53,201 bases of DNA from Verrucomicrobiota bacterium (GTDB taxonomy: Bacteria > Verrucomicrobiota > Kiritimatiellia > SS1-B-03-39 > UBA6053): NCBI GenBank assembly GCA_020831635.1, contig JAFIGC010000025.1, positions 1 to 53,201 on the forward strand, read 5' to 3'. Below the pieces are notes generated by a model. That model worked only from the letters and a program-made list of their open reading frames with translations. It did no database searches and was not told where the DNA came from. Each line of letters begins with the position of its first letter. The first letter of the stretch is position 1. Positions 8,444-16,609 of the stretch are shown here, piece after piece. The position numbers were made by a program, and so were the translations under genes.

Positions 8444-10443
8444 GGGGAGTCTCCAAGGGGATCGACGGGAAGAAAAATCTCGACCAGGGCGCCTCGATCC
8501 GCCGGACGAATATCGATGCGCCCCCCGTGATCGGTGATGGTGCGGCGGGCAATGGCCAGACCGAGTCCAAGCCCTTTGGGTTTGGTGGTGAAAAGCGGGG
8601 AAAAAAGGGTGTCGGCGTCCACGTCGGGCAACCCGCGGCCATCATCCCGTATGCGGATACGCACCTCACGCTTGCCGGCGTGGTTTTGCAGTTCTTTCAG
8701 ACTGATTTCAAGGTGCGCGGCTCCCCGCTTGGCCTCCACCGCGTTTCGCAACAGGTGGGCAAAACAAATGCTCAGGGCGCGTCGGTCTCCCGTAAAACGG
8801 AGAGCCGTTTCGGGATCATCGAATTTCAGGGTCGTCTGGGCCGCGCCGGAAAGGCGTTCGTCTCCCCGCAATTCGCGCAGACAGTCCTCCAGCAATACCT
8901 TGGCATTCAAAAGCGTGGGTTGGAGTTCCCCCGGACGGGCAAAGCCGTTCATCTGCTCGAGCATTTCATTCAAGCGTTCGATTTCCCGGTTGACCACACG
9001 GCTGAATTCGTCCCGAAACTCGGGGTCCTGATACCGTTCGGGCAAGAGTTGGGCAAAGGTTTTAATGGAAACAAGGGGATTGCGCACTTCGTGGGACACA
9101 CTGGCGGCAAGGTCGTTCCAAAAACGGTTGCGATCCAAGCGGGCCTGTTTTTCCACCAAGGCCACTTCCAAACTGCGATCCTGTACCGTGAAAAGGATGC
9201 CGAAATCAATGTGATCCCGGGCCAAGCGCACGGCGGTCACTCGAAGCGGGCGCTTTGAAACGGCGTGGATCCAATCCCGGGTTTTGCGGGCGTGGGCTTC
9301 CAACGGGAGGTCTGCGGCCAATTCGACGAACCGGGGGCCCAGGATGTGCAGGGGGCTGCCGGTGCGGGGCGAGGGCTTGAGTTCCAAAATGCGCGCGGCG
9401 GCGTCACTGAACCACTGTATGCCGCCGCTGGCGTCGGTATGCACGATTCCGGCGGGCAGGGCTTCCAGCAAAGATTCGGCCAAGGTTTTTTGCATGGCCA
9501 CTTCTTGGTACAACAACGCGCTTTCCAGGGAAACGGCCATGAGGTCTGTGACCAACATCAGTCGATCCGCGGCTTCGGGTTGAAAGGGCTGACCGGAAAT
9601 CGAAAGTCCAGTGAAGAGCCACCCCAACAACCCCCCGCGTCCGCGCAGGGGAAGAATGAGTTCCGCGCCCAGGCGGTCCAAAACCCGCTCCAGGATTTTC
9701 GCCTCCCCGCCGTCCCGCACCAAGCCGAGGGTGTCGCGGGATACCCGGTGGGCATGTCGTTCCAACCAAAGCACAAATGGGTCGTCCGCCGAAAAGCGCA
9801 CGCCCCGCACGCCGGGCAACAACATCCACCCGCTGCGTACCGTGTAGCAATCCTCGCGTGGATTCCGCAGGACAATGCCCGCGCGCGTCAATTGCAGGGT
9901 GGTCGCCAGCTCTTCCAACAATCGTTCCTGCAAGGCTTCGACATTGTCAATGCATCGGACGATTCGGATAAATTCCTTCACGGAGAAGTCATTCAACGCC
10001 GAGGACGAACCGTTCACGGCATTCGTGGCTTCGGTCCGGGGCTGGGTGCGCTGACGGAGCCATCGGCATTCCTCGGAAAGTTTGTGGTATTCCCGGGCCC
10101 TGTTCGTCAACTCGAACAACTCCCCAGGGGAGCGGTTCAGGTCCTCCGTGGCATACATGCCCGAGGTTTCCGGGGCGTTGATGGCTTTGGTGCGGGGAAC
10201 GCCAAGGCCAATGAAGGCGTGACGGGGAAACGACAGGAGAAACGTCGACGGTTTCACGCTGTCGGGGGGTAGCCGCAAATCCAACAACACCACGCCGGGA
10301 CCGATTTGTGCCAACAAACGATGCCAATCCCCGCAATCCGTGGAAACGTGGAATTCCAGGGAATGGTTGAAGCGGGGGTGCAATTTGGAGACAAGCTGCT
10401 CGTCTCGTGTCAACAAAAACACCGGAGGATCGGGTAGGTTCAT
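8440..10443 (-). CDS. Soluble sensor histidine kinase with receiver-like N-terminus
   Basis: A 667-residue kinase with no clear membrane segment. The N-terminal 120 residues look like a degenerate receiver (VVLLDLRLPP with D55). A GAF-like region (about 180-325), a PAS-like region (about 340-430), a HisKA domain with SHEVRNP (H451) and a HATPase domain (IRDDGRGLP, GLGLGLAIA) follow. Start ATG 10443 was chosen because it overlaps the upstream stop as ATGA (10440-10443); the in-frame codon further upstream lies inside the preceding gene. Its HisKA helix closely resembles that of the upstream kinase (KTFAQLLPER shared, DPEFRD shared), pointing to duplication. It probably works with the membrane kinase to control the regulator encoded next. 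Confidence 0.9.
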   Translation of the reverse strand: MNLPDPPVFLLTRDEQLVSKLHPRFNHSLEFHVSTDCGDWHRLLAQIGPGVVLLDLRLPPDSVKPSTFLLSFPRHAFIGLGVPRTKAINAPETSGMYATEDLNRSPGELFELTNRAREYHKLSEECRWLRQRTQPRTEATNAVNGSSSALNDFSVKEFIRIVRCIDNVEALQERLLEELATTLQLTRAGIVLRNPREDCYTVRSGWMLLPGVRGVRFSADDPFVLWLERHAHRVSRDTLGLVRDGGEAKILERVLDRLGAELILPLRGRGGLLGWLFTGLSISGQPFQPEAADRLMLVTDLMAVSLESALLYQEVAMQKTLAESLLEALPAGIVHTDASGGIQWFSDAAARILELKPSPRTGSPLHILGPRFVELAADLPLEAHARKTRDWIHAVSKRPLRVTAVRLARDHIDFGILFTVQDRSLEVALVEKQARLDRNRFWNDLAASVSHEVRNPLVSIKTFAQLLPERYQDPEFRDEFSRVVNREIERLNEMLEQMNGFARPGELQPTLLNAKVLLEDCLRELRGDERLSGAAQTTLKFDDPETALRFTGDRRALSICFAHLLRNAVEAKRGAAHLEISLKELQNHAGKREVRIRIRDDGRGLPDVDADTLFSPLFTTKPKGLGLGLAIARRTITDHGGRIDIRPADRGALVEIFLPVDPLGDSP

Positions 10444-12872
10444 TCTTCGCGTTTCTCCATTCGAAGCGGCAGGACGATACGAAAACAACACCCCTGCCCC
10501 GGCTCACTCCGCACGGTCACGCTGCCGTTGTGCTCATGAAGAATTTGATGGGCAATTGACAACCCGAGTCCGGTGCCGGTGTCCTTGGTGGTGTAAAAAG
10601 GGTCGAAGATATGCTGCAATCGTTCCCGCTCAATGCCCACGCCCGTATCCTGTATGCCGATCTCCAAGGTCTCGTTTCCATTTTCGGTATGCACGGTGAG
10701 TTGCCCGCCGGTGGGCATGGACTCGATGCCGTTGATCAGAAAGTTGAGAATCGCCTGATGCAAATGATCGGGGTCCCCCTCAACCTCATCCCGTTCGGCC
10801 TCCAGGGTCAAGGCGATCTTGACCTGTTTTTGGACCGCCTGTTGACGAAGCAGTTGTCCGCTCTTCTCCAACATCCCATGCATTTCCACGGGGACCAGAC
10901 AGGATTTGGAGGGACGGGAGAGACGCAGAAGCTGATCCACCAAACGGTCGATCCGGTGAATTTCCTGGAGAGCCAACTTGGAAAAGGTATCGCGGAATTC
11001 AGGATCATCATGACGTTCCGGCAGAAGTTGGGCGAAGGTTTTGAGGGTGACCATGGGGTTTTTGATCTCGTGGGCCATGCCCGCGGATAGCGTGCCCAAA
11101 CTGGCCAGCCGATCCGAGCGGCGTAGATGCAGTTCCATGGTTTTCATGTGGGTGATGTCCTGCATCACCAGAAGCGTTTCCCCTTCCCCCTCCGCGTGCC
11201 CTTGGAATTGGGTGGACCCCACGTGCAAATACCGGGAAACACCACCTTGGTCCGGAAATTCGACTTGTTGATCCAGGCGTGGGTTTTCAAGGAGATCGCG
11301 GATGGGCTCCGGCAAATCCGTGAGGGGTTTTCCTGTGTAGGAGGCTTCCAAAATGCGGGTCGCCTCCCGATTGCAGGTGGTGATCTTGCCCGTTTCCAAA
11401 TTCGCGGCCAACACCCCGCTGACCAAATGCTCCAGCAGGGTGTCCGTGTACACGCGCTGATTTTGCACCTCCGTGTACAGGTCGGCGTTTTCGAGCGCCA
11501 CCGTGAACAAGTCGCACAAACCGCGGATGGTCTCGCATTCCAACTGTCCGTAAATACGCCCCGACGCCCGGGGCCCCAACAAAACCAGACCCACCCACTT
11601 TTTTTGATAGGTCAGGGCAATGGCCGCAGAGGCCAAGCCGCGCAGTTGTTGGCGTACCTCAACCTGTGCCACCCCTTCCCGGCTCCGATCCATGAGTTCC
11701 TGTACCACGACGCCTCCTTGGGACAGCAAATACTCGGGTAGGGGATCGCGTACGGTCATCGGTGGCACAAAAGCGTTTTCCGGATGGATCAATTCGAAGC
11801 GTCCGCCCCCCTCCCCGCCCCGCAAAACCAACACGCGAATGTCCGTGGCTTCCACGGCCTCGGAAAGAATGCGGGCAAACTGACGGGTCAGATCCTCCAC
11901 CGTGGCAATCGCCCGCATGGCCCGGCCCGCTTCCCCCAAGGTTTTGCCGACGTCCAGAAGCGGACCGTGGATAAACAAACGGTTGGCCAATCGTTGCATG
12001 GCGCCCTGGGCGGGCACCACGGACAGGACCACCACCACCGTGGCCGTAAAATGGTTCAATGGCACCGGATCGTGGTTCAGGAACTCCAGAAGACGCGTGG
12101 CCAAACTCAGCGTCAACCCGTGGAGCAAAACCAAATAGATGAGCAACAACCCATAGGCCAGAATCCTGCGCATCACATAGGGACTGTCCAAAATACCGCG
12201 CGTGGCAATGCCATAGGCCGCGATCACGGAATATACCATCACCGACAAAGGCAAAAACGCCCCCAGATCCACGGCCCCGACCAAATTCGGCACCAAAAAG
12301 AAGAAAATCCCGACCGCCAGGCTCACCATGCAACTCATGAGCATATATTCCATTTCCACGCGGACGATCCCGGAGGCGGAACGGGTGTCTTGGGTCATTT
12401 TCCTGACCAAAACCCCCAAGGCCAAGAGGAAATATCCCGCATAATAGGGAAAAAGCGGACCGTATGTCGGAGCGGCCAGAACCTCATCCGGTCCCGGAAG
12501 CGTGGCCGAAAGCAAAAACCAAGGGGTTTGGCAAATGGCCAGGGCCACCAACCCGCCCGCAAACCAATGACGCCCCCGCCTGACGCTTCGCAGGAGGCCT
12601 TGTCCTGGGTAGAGAATGGTGAGTCGAAGCAAATTCATCGACGCGGGAATGAGCGCCGAAATCGCCGAGGATTGCCGAATCCAAAACATCGCGTGCTCGA
12701 TCGAAACGGGAATGGACGCGAACCCAAGGGCCATTTGCCAAAGGCCGATGATGCAGGTCAAAAACAAAAAAGCCTGGTTCACCCGGCGACGGGGTTGGGC
12801 CAGCCAAACCATCAATCCCACTGGCACGGTGATGACCAGAGACGCGACAATCATCACTTGAAACAGATTCAT
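10440..12872 (-). CDS. Membrane histidine kinase with 7-TM N-terminus
   Basis: An 810-residue kinase. The first 270 residues hold about seven or eight hydrophobic segments of the HisK 7-TM type, so the input domain sits in the inner membrane. A GAF-like domain (about 320-480), a PAS region (about 490-580), HisKA with GMAHEIKNP (H601) and HATPase (IQDTGVGIERERL, GTGLGLSIAH) follow. Start ATG 12872 overlaps the ketosynthase stop as ATGA (12869-12872). The architecture recalls PrsK kinases of PEP-CTERM/exosortase systems, though no exosortase is visible. The ligand is unknown; coupling to a ketosynthase suggests a lipid or acyl signal, which is inference only. Confidence 0.9.
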   Translation of the reverse strand: MNLFQVMIVASLVITVPVGLMVWLAQPRRRVNQAFLFLTCIIGLWQMALGFASIPVSIEHAMFWIRQSSAISALIPASMNLLRLTILYPGQGLLRSVRRGRHWFAGGLVALAICQTPWFLLSATLPGPDEVLAAPTYGPLFPYYAGYFLLALGVLVRKMTQDTRSASGIVRVEMEYMLMSCMVSLAVGIFFFLVPNLVGAVDLGAFLPLSVMVYSVIAAYGIATRGILDSPYVMRRILAYGLLLIYLVLLHGLTLSLATRLLEFLNHDPVPLNHFTATVVVVLSVVPAQGAMQRLANRLFIHGPLLDVGKTLGEAGRAMRAIATVEDLTRQFARILSEAVEATDIRVLVLRGGEGGGRFELIHPENAFVPPMTVRDPLPEYLLSQGGVVVQELMDRSREGVAQVEVRQQLRGLASAAIALTYQKKWVGLVLLGPRASGRIYGQLECETIRGLCDLFTVALENADLYTEVQNQRVYTDTLLEHLVSGVLAANLETGKITTCNREATRILEASYTGKPLTDLPEPIRDLLENPRLDQQVEFPDQGGVSRYLHVGSTQFQGHAEGEGETLLVMQDITHMKTMELHLRRSDRLASLGTLSAGMAHEIKNPMVTLKTFAQLLPERHDDPEFRDTFSKLALQEIHRIDRLVDQLLRLSRPSKSCLVPVEMHGMLEKSGQLLRQQAVQKQVKIALTLEAERDEVEGDPDHLHQAILNFLINGIESMPTGGQLTVHTENGNETLEIGIQDTGVGIERERLQHIFDPFYTTKDTGTGLGLSIAHQILHEHNGSVTVRSEPGQGCCFRIVLPLRMEKREE

Positions 12873-14119
12873 GCCCCCACCTTGCCAAGAACCATGCAAC
12901 TGTTTCCCCCGCCCAAACCATGCATATTCACCAGACAATGCCGCAAAGGCATGGGCAGGGCGTCGTTGGGCACCACGTTCAAATCACAATCCGGATCGGG
13001 AAAGTCATAATTGGCCGTGGGGGGCACGATGCCTTCGCGAATCGCCAAGGCCGTGACCGCAATTTGCATTGGACCGGCCGCCGCGAAGGGATTGCCAATG
13101 CCACCTTTGAGGGAACTGACGGGCACCTGATAGGCCCTTTCGCCAAAAACCTCTTTGATGCGGGACACTTCCAGGCGATCCAGCAGCGGATGACTGGGAC
13201 CATGTGCGTTGATGTAGTCGATGTCCATTGGCAACAGGCCCGCGTCCGTCAGAGCCATGCGCATCGCGGTGGCCAACCCGTCGGCGGGCACCCCGCCGGG
13301 CGTGTCGCCCCACTCCCCGTGTCCGAGAATCTCCGCCAACGGTTCGGCGCCCCTGTCAAGGGCATGGTCCAGGCGTTCCAGCACCAACACGCAGCCTCCC
13401 TCGGCGATCAAACCGCAGGATCGTTTGGCATCGAAGGGCCGACTGGCCTTTTCCGCGGGAAGGGGGCACTCCAGCGCCAGACCACAGGTCACCAAAGAGG
13501 ACATGGTCAAAGGGGTAATCGGTGCGTCCGCCCCTCCCGCCAGCACCATGTCCGCCTTGCCGGCATGAATCAGTTCCGCGCCGCGGGCCACCGCTTCCAT
13601 GCCCGATGGACAAGCGGAAGAATGCGTGCCCCGGGCACAGGCAACCCCGAAGGATGCCGCGAGGGCGTTCGACAAAGCATGAGGCAAACTCGCGTTGACG
13701 ATGTGCGGACTGACTTTCGTCGGGCCTTTTCGGGCCAGCACCTCCTTGCCTCGCTCGATCACATCGATCGCCCCCGTGCTCAAGCCCATCTGTATGGCCA
13801 ACCCCTTCGCTTGCCGCAATTGACCGATATCGAAGTCCGCATTGCGAACGGCCATGTGGGCCGCGGCCAATCCCAACAAGCTGTGCCGCGCCAGACGCTT
13901 GGGCTGTGTCACCCCGTCCGGCTCCATGTAATCGTTGAGATCAAAACCCTTGACCTCCCCGGCCATGGTGATGGGGAAATCCGACACATCGAACAGGGTG
14001 ATCCGCCCGATCCCGCTTGTGCCCATGCGGGACGCCTCCCAAAACGCGGGCAGGGAATTGCCCGTGGGCGCTAGAACGCCGATTCCGGTGATGACGACTC
14101 GTGAGTTCGGGGAATACAT
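12869..14119 (-). CDS. FabF-type beta-ketoacyl synthase, C-H-N variant
   Basis: A 416-residue KAS I/II-type condensing enzyme. The nucleophile Cys is C170 (SSACPSG) and the first catalytic His is H306 (NAHGPSH). The position of the second His in FabF is Asn here (N343, in SLKGGIGNPFAAAG); the 37-residue spacing matches E. coli FabF H303-H340. The full-length fold and intact Cys mean it is not a chain-length factor. The ribosome site GGGAGGAT lies four bases before ATG 14119. It is the first gene of an operon that continues into two histidine kinases and a response regulator, with no acyl carrier protein or other fatty-acid gene nearby. It may make or bind an acyl signal rather than serve bulk lipid synthesis; this is inference. 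Confidence 0.88.
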   Translation of the reverse strand: MYSPNSRVVITGIGVLAPTGNSLPAFWEASRMGTSGIGRITLFDVSDFPITMAGEVKGFDLNDYMEPDGVTQPKRLARHSLLGLAAAHMAVRNADFDIGQLRQAKGLAIQMGLSTGAIDVIERGKEVLARKGPTKVSPHIVNASLPHALSNALAASFGVACARGTHSSACPSGMEAVARGAELIHAGKADMVLAGGADAPITPLTMSSLVTCGLALECPLPAEKASRPFDAKRSCGLIAEGGCVLVLERLDHALDRGAEPLAEILGHGEWGDTPGGVPADGLATAMRMALTDAGLLPMDIDYINAHGPSHPLLDRLEVSRIKEVFGERAYQVPVSSLKGGIGNPFAAAGPMQIAVTALAIREGIVPPTANYDFPDPDCDLNVVPNDALPMPLRHCLVNMHGLGGGNSCMVLGKVGA

Positions 14120-14154
14120 AAAATCCTCCCAAAAGACAGCCCTCTACATGTACA

Positions 14155-14215
14155 TTTTTGAACATATATGGACAAGGGCGTTCATTTGTGAACATACTCC
14201 AATCATGTTTTGAAC
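14155..14215. promoter_or_regulatory. Repeated TGAAC operator-like sites
   Basis: TTTTTGAACATA (14155-14166) and TTTGTGAACATA (14185-14196) are near-identical direct repeats spaced 30 bases, about three helical turns. The second lies inside the palindrome GTTCA-TTTG-TGAAC (14180-14193). A third TTTTGAAC is at 14208-14215. The first copy is about 36 bases upstream of the ketosynthase start. The regulator that binds is unknown. Confidence 0.5.
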
Positions 14216-14476
14216 CCAAAAACCAGCAAAAAGGGATAAATCTTACATAGAAGATCCATGGCATGAAATCTGCTGTATCATTTTGAAAACTTGTTTCGAC
14301 CGATCTGCATTGATGAATCGCATGTGAATTGTCTTTCTGAATCCCAAGTGCAAAACCAAGATCATCGAAATTTTTAAATTCGTCCTTTCGGTGTGTCCAG
14401 AAATGGATGCCCGAGGGTCAAGTGGAGACGCGACCCGCGGAATGTCTCCCTCCGCGATGTCATTCAGTCTCCACGG

Positions 14477-14531
14477 CACCCGGCCGCTGGGGGAGGGCGG
14501 CCGGGTGTTGGGGATGGGGTTCCCGACACCC
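14477..14531 (+). promoter_or_regulatory. Mutually exclusive leader hairpins
   Basis: CACCCGGCCGC (14477-14487) pairs perfectly with GCGGCCGGGTG (14497-14507). The end of that second arm (GGGTGT plus GGGGA, 14503-14514) can instead pair with TCCCGACACCC (14521-14531). The two folds share GGGTG, so they exclude each other. They lie 38 bases upstream of the receiver-kinase start and could form an attenuator-like leader. Confidence 0.4.
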
Positions 14532-14568
14532 AAGCCTGCATTTTGAAAACCCATGAAAATTCATCCCT

Positions 14569-15765
14569 ATGACCGCCCTGCCAAAAATCCTCGTCATTGA
14601 TGACGAAATCGGAACCCGGGAAAGCCTCAAAATCCTGTTGAACAAAAGCAACGAGGTTTTTTGCGCGGACTCCGTGCCCAACGGGCTTGATTTCCTCAAA
14701 GCCCAGCATCCCGACGCCGTGGTCATGGATATCCGCATGCCGGGCGTGGACGGGATTCAGGGCCTCCGCGACCTCCGTGAAATCGACCCCATCGTTTCCG
14801 TGATCATGCTGACCGGATACGGCACCCTGGAAACGGCACGGGAAGCCATCCGCCTGGGCGCGAATGACTACCTGAAAAAACCGTTCGACGTGGTCGAAAT
14901 GAAGGAAGTCATCGAAAACAACGTCCGCAGAACCGACTTTTTGCGTCGCCGGGAACTTGCGGCGAAAAACATTCTGGACCTTAACGCCCGGCTGTTGAAG
15001 GAACGACGGGAAAAAAAGAATTTCATCGAATTGGGCATGGCCTCGGAGGAATTGGCCCACGACCTGAGAAGTCCGCTCAGCGTCGTCATGGGCTGCGCCG
15101 AACTGCTCGCGAATGAAATCGAGGCGATGCAGGATATCCTTGTCATCCCCGATCAAAGCGAACAAGCCCTGGCCTATTTGAACGTCATCGAGCAAAGCGT
15201 AAAACGTTGTGGCGAACTTTTGGATGTTTGGCGCACGCTGGGAGCCCGAACCCGGATCAAAATGAAAGCCTGCACCCTCGACGCCTTGTTGCAACCCTTC
15301 CGAAACGAGGCAGCCTTGCTGGCAAACCCACTGGGAAAACGCTTGGAATTCAACATGCAATGCGACGGACTGACGGTGGTAAATGCCAATGAAACCCAAT
15401 TTCACCGCATTCTCATGAACCTCCTCAACAATGCGTTGGACGCAATCCGGGAGGAACCCGGAGGGGTCATCTCGTTCACGGTTCGTGCCGAGGACAAGTG
15501 GGTGATGATGAGCATGAAAGACAATGGCACCGGCATCTCCCCCGATCATATCCAGCGCATTTTCGATCCGGATTTCACCACCAAAGCCGATGGAGAAGGC
15601 ACGGGATTGGGCCTCTATATCACCAGACGGCTGTTGCAAAAACATCACGGTCAAATTTCCGTCACCTCCGAATTCGGACAGGGAACGGAATTCACCTTGA
15701 AAATCCCCTGCCATTTCGAACATCGGCATTCTCCGGGTTCCGCGTCCAAAGCCGTTTCCGAGTGA
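14569..15765 (+). CDS. Receiver-histidine kinase hybrid (REC-HisKA-HATPase)
   Basis: A 398-residue protein beginning with a receiver (D11/D12, phospho-acceptor D54 in VVMDIRMP, K103/K104 in YLKKPFD). A coiled linker (about 118-155), a HisKA domain with ELAHDLRSPL (H164) and a HATPase domain (N-box LMNLLNNALDAI; GTGLGLYITRR) follow. It lacks both a sensor and a DNA-binding output, so it probably relays phosphate from another kinase, plausibly from the divergent two-kinase operon. No strong ribosome site precedes ATG 14569; an ATG at 14552 is out of frame. The methyltransferase gene begins 31 bases after its stop and is probably cotranscribed. Confidence 0.9.
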   Translation: MTALPKILVIDDEIGTRESLKILLNKSNEVFCADSVPNGLDFLKAQHPDAVVMDIRMPGVDGIQGLRDLREIDPIVSVIMLTGYGTLETAREAIRLGANDYLKKPFDVVEMKEVIENNVRRTDFLRRRELAAKNILDLNARLLKERREKKNFIELGMASEELAHDLRSPLSVVMGCAELLANEIEAMQDILVIPDQSEQALAYLNVIEQSVKRCGELLDVWRTLGARTRIKMKACTLDALLQPFRNEAALLANPLGKRLEFNMQCDGLTVVNANETQFHRILMNLLNNALDAIREEPGGVISFTVRAEDKWVMMSMKDNGTGISPDHIQRIFDPDFTTKADGEGTGLGLYITRRLLQKHHGQISVTSEFGQGTEFTLKIPCHFEHRHSPGSASKAVSE

Positions 15766-15796
15766 CAGCCTGCTGCCCATACGCTATGCATCCCCC

Positions 15797-16609
15797 ATGA
15801 ACGAATCCGACGCCCCCAACCCATCTTCATCCGCCCAAAACGCTTACCAAAGCACACCCATCGATTATCTCACCCGCATCGCCCGCCTTTTCGAAAACTA
15901 TAAAACCCACGCACTGGATTTTTTGGAACTGAAGGCCGGCTTGCACCTCTTGGACGCCGGTTGTGGCGCGGGCGACGATTTGCTGGCCTTGGCCGCACGG
16001 CATGGGGATCATATTCAACTCACGGGCGTGGATCTGGACGAATCCTCCCTGGCGGAAGCCCGCAGCCGGGCCCGGAACGCGAAGGCCAAAATCGAATTCA
16101 TCCAATCTCCGTTGAACCCCCTACCCTTCTCGGACGGGCATTTTGACGTCGTGCGAAGCGACCGGGTGTTCCAGCATCTCCATGATCCCATGGGTGCGTT
16201 GAATGAACTCATTCGCGTCACCCGACCCAGCGGGCTTGTGGCGCTGGTGGACGTGGATTGGGGCACCCTGGTCCTGGACCATCCCCGGGCGGAGTTCAGC
16301 GACCGTTTGGCGGCGTTCATCCGCGACAAGCACATCAACGGACGCTCCGGACGCATGTTGTATGGCATGATGAGGGAAGCGGGACTGGAAAATTTAACCG
16401 CGTATGCCGAGGCCATCGCGGTCACGGATTGGGAAGTGGCCGCATTCATTTGGGGCATCCCCGCAAGTGTGGCGGCCATGGTGAAAGCGGATCTCGCGGA
16501 GGCGCAAGAAGCCGAACAATGGCTGGACGAAGCCGCGGCCCATGCGAAAGCCGGACGCTTTTTCGGGTCCATGACCGGCATGGTGGTCAAGGGAAACTTC
16601 AAGGGATAG
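15797..16609 (+). CDS. Class I SAM-dependent methyltransferase
   Basis: A 270-residue methyltransferase of the UbiE/Methyltransf_11 kind. Motif I is LLDAGCGAGDD near residues 51-61, the acidic end of strand 2 is GVDLDESS near 79-86, and motif IV-like LPFSDGHFDVVRSDRVFQH lies near 112-130. No membrane segment or signal peptide is seen. The substrate cannot be told from sequence. It follows the receiver-kinase gene by 31 bases. Its 3' end overlaps the convergent heptosyltransferase gene by 11 bases (16599-16609). Confidence 0.88.
   Translation: MNESDAPNPSSSAQNAYQSTPIDYLTRIARLFENYKTHALDFLELKAGLHLLDAGCGAGDDLLALAARHGDHIQLTGVDLDESSLAEARSRARNAKAKIEFIQSPLNPLPFSDGHFDVVRSDRVFQHLHDPMGALNELIRVTRPSGLVALVDVDWGTLVLDHPRAEFSDRLAAFIRDKHINGRSGRMLYGMMREAGLENLTAYAEAIAVTDWEVAAFIWGIPASVAAMVKADLAEAQEAEQWLDEAAAHAKAGRFFGSMTGMVVKGNFKG

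Larger units (their letters stand above)
14120..14568. promoter_or_regulatory. Divergent control region, ketosynthase and receiver-kinase
   Basis: This 449-base gap separates the minus-strand ketosynthase operon from the plus-strand receiver-kinase. The part near the ketosynthase is AT-rich and carries repeated TGAAC words. The part near the receiver-kinase is GC-rich and can fold into two alternative hairpins. No clear -24/-12 sigma-54 promoter was recognised by eye. Confidence 0.6.

Noticed and set aside
7067..12872. Exosortase/PEP-CTERM (PrsK-PrsR) system
   Set aside because: Kinase and regulator architecture are similar, but no exosortase, PEP-CTERM tail or EPS gene is visible in the window.
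11784..13010. 408-codon plus-strand frame opposite the 7-TM kinase
   Set aside because: Basic, low-complexity translation without family features; shadow of the kinase gene.
14464..15780. 438-codon minus-strand frame opposite the receiver-kinase
   Set aside because: The plus strand has clear REC, HisKA and HATPase motifs over the same bases; the reverse translation has none.
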